Positions 61,820-64,000 of a stretch of DNA of 64,000 nt are shown here, piece by piece; positions within the stretch are counted from its first letter, which is position 1, and every line of letters starts with the position of its first letter. Source of the DNA: Rothia nasimurium (GTDB taxonomy: Bacteria; Actinomycetota; Actinomycetes; Actinomycetales; Micrococcaceae); contig NZ_CP056080.1 in assembly GCF_014217215.1 (NCBI RefSeq), positions 806,001 to 870,000 of the forward strand, given 5' to 3'. The notes beneath the pieces are model-generated. The model ran no database searches. It was not told the origin of the DNA and saw nothing but the letters and a program-made list of their open reading frames with translations. Position numbers and translations under genes: made by a program.

Positions 61820-63013
61820 ATGAAAATTCTTGCTGCTATGAGCGGTGGCGTGGACTCGGCCGTTGCCGCCGCCCGCGCCGTTGAGGCCGGCCATGAGGTG
61901 GTCGGCGTGCACCTGGCGCTCTCCCGCATGCCCGGCACCCTGCGCACCGGCTCCCGCGGCTGCTGCACCATCGAGGACTCCATGGACGCCCGCCGGGTCT
62001 GCGACCAGCTGGGAATTCCCTTCTATGTATGGGACTTCTCCGAGCGGTTTAAGGAGGACGTGGTCGATGACTTTATCTCCGAGTACGAGCATGGCCGCAC
62101 CCCCAACCCCTGCATGCGCTGCAACGAGAAAATCAAGTTCGCGGCCCTGCTGGAGAAGGCTGTGGCCCTGGGCTTTGACGCGGTAGTGACCGGCCACTAT
62201 GCCAAGGTCATTACGGACGAGAACGGCAACCGGGAGCTGCACCGCGCAGCCACCTGGGCCAAGGACCAGTCCTATGTTCTAGGTGTGCTGACCCACGAGC
62301 AGCTCAAGCACGCCTGGTTCCCCCTAGCCGACACCCCCTCCAAGGACGAGGTACGCGCCGAGGCCGCCGAACGTGGCTTCTCGGTGGCGAAGAAGCCCGA
62401 CTCCTACGACATCTGCTTCATTCCCGAGGGCGATACCCGCGAGTGGCTCGAAGAGCACATCGACATGACCGAGGGCGATATCAAGGACACGGACGGACGC
62501 GTGCTCGGCAAGCACCGCGGCTCCCAGGCCTTTACCGTGGGTCAGCGCAAGGGGCTGGCCATTGGGCACCCTGCCCCCGACGGTAAGCCCCGCTTCGTGC
62601 TAGAAATCCGCCCCAAGACCAACGAGGTCATCGTGGGCGGTAAGGACCTGCTCGAAATTGACGAGATCCGCGGTATCCGTGAAACCTGGGCCGGTCTACC
62701 CGTGGAAGAAGCTGCAGCCTTCCTAGCCGAAGAGCCCGTAGAAGGTGCCCGCTCGGCGTCCTTCGACGTCACTGCCCAGGTGCGAGCCCACGCAGATCCC
62801 GTTCCCTCGACCGCCCACTTGGAATGGGTAGTTGACGATGAATCCGCTGATCCCGGGGCCCTGCGCCTGGAAACCGTGGTGCGCCTGCACGAGAAACTGC
62901 GCGGTGTTGCTCCGGGACAGACCATGGTGATTTACCAGGGTACCCGCGTGCTGGGCCAGTCCACCATCGCCCGCGCCTACAGCCTTGACCGGGCTGACAT
63001 CAACGCTAACTAG
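61820..63013 (+). CDS. mnmA: tRNA-specific 2-thiouridylase MnmA
   Basis: MnmA thiolates U34 of Glu, Gln and Lys tRNAs. The 397-residue protein begins [20 protein letters not shown] (PP-loop), contains [16 protein letters not shown] and [17 protein letters not shown] with the two catalytic Cys, and [11 protein letters not shown]. The actinobacterial insertion with [17 protein letters not shown] is present. It follows the cysteine desulfurase on the same strand. ATG 61820 is the first codon before the PP-loop. Confidence 0.95.
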   Translation: MKILAAMSGGVDSAVAAARAVEAGHEVVGVHLALSRMPGTLRTGSRGCCTIEDSMDARRVCDQLGIPFYVWDFSERFKEDVVDDFISEYEHGRTPNPCMRCNEKIKFAALLEKAVALGFDAVVTGHYAKVITDENGNRELHRAATWAKDQSYVLGVLTHEQLKHAWFPLADTPSKDEVRAEAAERGFSVAKKPDSYDICFIPEGDTREWLEEHIDMTEGDIKDTDGRVLGKHRGSQAFTVGQRKGLAIGHPAPDGKPRFVLEIRPKTNEVIVGGKDLLEIDEIRGIRETWAGLPVEEAAAFLAEEPVEGARSASFDVTAQVRAHADPVPSTAHLEWVVDDESADPGALRLETVVRLHEKLRGVAPGQTMVIYQGTRVLGQSTIARAYSLDRADINAN

Positions 63014-63138
63014 GTAAGGTTATGCAGGCTCGCGCTCGCTGCTGAACCATTTGAAGCTTCTACACCCGGATAAGTCCACAGGGTGAAATCTGCGGGCTTG
63101 CTCCTGCAAACAGCACCTGAGGTTTTTAGACTAAACAC

Positions 63139-63519
63139 ATGAACACAACTCCGAAGGCCCACGATGTGCAGGCCCACGCTGACTTTGATACCCGCGCCAC
63201 CTCGATGACAGGGGTTGACCCGGCAGTATTGGAGGAGCTGTTTACCATGCGTCAGACCATCGATAACATGGACGCAGCCCTGGTGCATATTCTTGCTGAG
63301 CGGTTCCGTGCAACCCAGCGCGTTGGCCACCTCAAGGCTGAGCATTCTCTGCCGGCGGGGGACCCGGGGCGGGAAGAAGCCCAGATTAAGCGCCTGCGCT
63401 CGCTGGCTGAAGCTGCCCATCTTGACCCGGAGTTTGCCGAGAAATTCCTGAACTTCATTATTTCTGAGGTTATAAGGCATCACGAGAAGATTGCGGCTGA
63501 GGCCGAACAGACGTCCTAG
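63139..63519 (+). CDS. Chorismate mutase (AroQ type)
   Basis: The 126-residue protein has an all-helical AroQ domain from about residue 30: LFTMRQTIDNMDAALVHILA, ERFRATQRVGHLKAEHSLP and EFAEKFLNFIISEVIRHHEK. It converts chorismate to prephenate for Phe and Tyr. The first 30 residues are a variable extension. Residues for substrate binding (Arg in RQTID, Arg/Lys in RVGHLK) are visible. It stands between mnmA and the MetE-like gene. Confidence 0.88.
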   Translation: MNTTPKAHDVQAHADFDTRATSMTGVDPAVLEELFTMRQTIDNMDAALVHILAERFRATQRVGHLKAEHSLPAGDPGREEAQIKRLRSLAEAAHLDPEFAEKFLNFIISEVIRHHEKIAAEAEQTS

Positions 63520-63577
63520 CCGCTCAATTTTCAGCCCGCAACCTACGGCCACCGGTAGGTGGTAGAAAGAGTTCCCT

Positions 63578-64000
63578 ATGCCTGTATCGAGGCCTACTCG
63601 CCCTGCCCTGTATTTGCCGACCGATGCCGAAATGCTGGCTGCTCGTAAGGACCTAGAGAGCCCGCTGACCTTTGATGAGCACCTAACGGTTCGGGCTACC
63701 GGCCTGGGCGCCTGGGCAGGGGATGATGTGTTCGATGCGGTGACCCGTGTCCGTGGTGAGCTGGGGGAGCCCCATATTAGTTACCTGCCGGAGCTGGCTG
63801 ACCGGGGCTACCGGGCAACCTTGCTGGCACGATCGATTGCGGCCCTTGATGGGTTGAGCGCGGACGGCACCGCTGCAGGTTGGCGGCTCACGGGCGGCTA
63901 CGCTGCTGAGGGGGATGCCGCCAGGTCGCTCTTGGAATCTGATATCAATATCCTGGCGGACGTCGTGGGGAAGGAAAGCGGGGCTGCTCCCGGGACCATC
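63578..64000 (+). CDS. MetE/UROD-like methionine synthase family protein, partial
   Basis: The frame runs from ATG 63578 to the window end (141 codons). It contains VRATGLGAWAGDDVFDAVTR, GEPHISYLPELADRGYRATL and AAGWRLTGGY, a pattern known from actinobacterial proteins near mnmA annotated as methionine synthase or UROD/MetE-like. The catalytic zinc site would be in the missing part, so activity cannot be judged. A plausible ribosome binding site (AAGAG) lies upstream. Confidence 0.65.
   Translation, partial: MPVSRPTRPALYLPTDAEMLAARKDLESPLTFDEHLTVRATGLGAWAGDDVFDAVTRVRGELGEPHISYLPELADRGYRATLLARSIAALDGLSADGTAAGWRLTGGYAAEGDAARSLLESDINILADVVGKESGAAPGTI

Overview
The window is about 60% G+C chromosomal DNA of an actinobacterium, most likely a Rothia or a close relative in the Micrococcaceae (inference). 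The reasons are the actinobacterial coproporphyrin-type heme cluster with hemQ, the gene order adnA-adnB / nudC / uvrD2 / DUF2342 / Lon-like PDZ protease / UPF0182 (the order known from Mycobacterium and Arthrobacter), a GuaB1-type enzyme, DUF3107, and frequent GTG/TTG starts.

Layout. 1-11.4 kb: MgtE-N/PRC-barrel protein (partial), a general-stress-like membrane protein, Xaa-Pro aminopeptidase, PHP phosphoesterase, GH13 alpha-glucosidase, guaB1, a DEAD-box helicase, DUF3107 and a TetR regulator. 11.4-22.1 kb: a near-complete heme pathway, hemA on the minus strand and divergent from hemE-hemY-hemQ-hemH, then hemC-hemD-hemB-hemL. It makes glutamate-1-semialdehyde, 5-aminolevulinate, uroporphyrinogen and coproporphyrin, then heme through HemY/HemH/HemQ. 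22.4-42.4 kb: ThrE-type exporter, a DnaQ-like exonuclease, the AdnAB double-strand-break resection motor-nuclease, a phosphotransferase, NudC, a short UvrD2, a YgjP-like metallopeptidase, a DUF2342 protein, a secreted PDZ/S16 protease and a UPF0182 membrane protein.

42.5-52.1 kb: a 9.5-kb integrated element in the initiator tRNA-Met gene, bounded by a 37-bp perfect direct repeat of the tRNA 3' half (42581-42617 and 52074-52110). It carries a tyrosine integrase, a frameshifted XRE-type regulator whose last codons are read antisense through the tRNA, an intact IS3-family insertion, a truncated SGNH/LGFP gene, two class F-like sortases, a proline-rich wall protein without LPXTG, a secreted DUF2599 protein with a small membrane partner, a frameshifted zinc-ribbon-like gene, and a five-gene micro-operon (47 aa, 31 aa, NrdH-like, two-TM and HicA-like). 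The regulator's 3' end overlaps the att site, so excision would exchange its C-terminus. That resembles the integration-dependent immunity architecture known from some mycobacteriophages and is the most interesting item here.

52.1-64 kb: a decayed secretory lipase that has lost its nucleophile region, a PH-domain-like protein, uridine kinase behind repeated TGTCCCC motifs, PspA with a TPM-domain membrane protein, an HtrA-like protease, TrmL, cysteine desulfurase and MnmA (partners in tRNA 2-thiolation), chorismate mutase, and the start of a MetE-like protein. A family of intergenic inverted-repeat elements and an apparently enriched 9-mer (GGCGTCCGC) are scattered through the chromosomal part.
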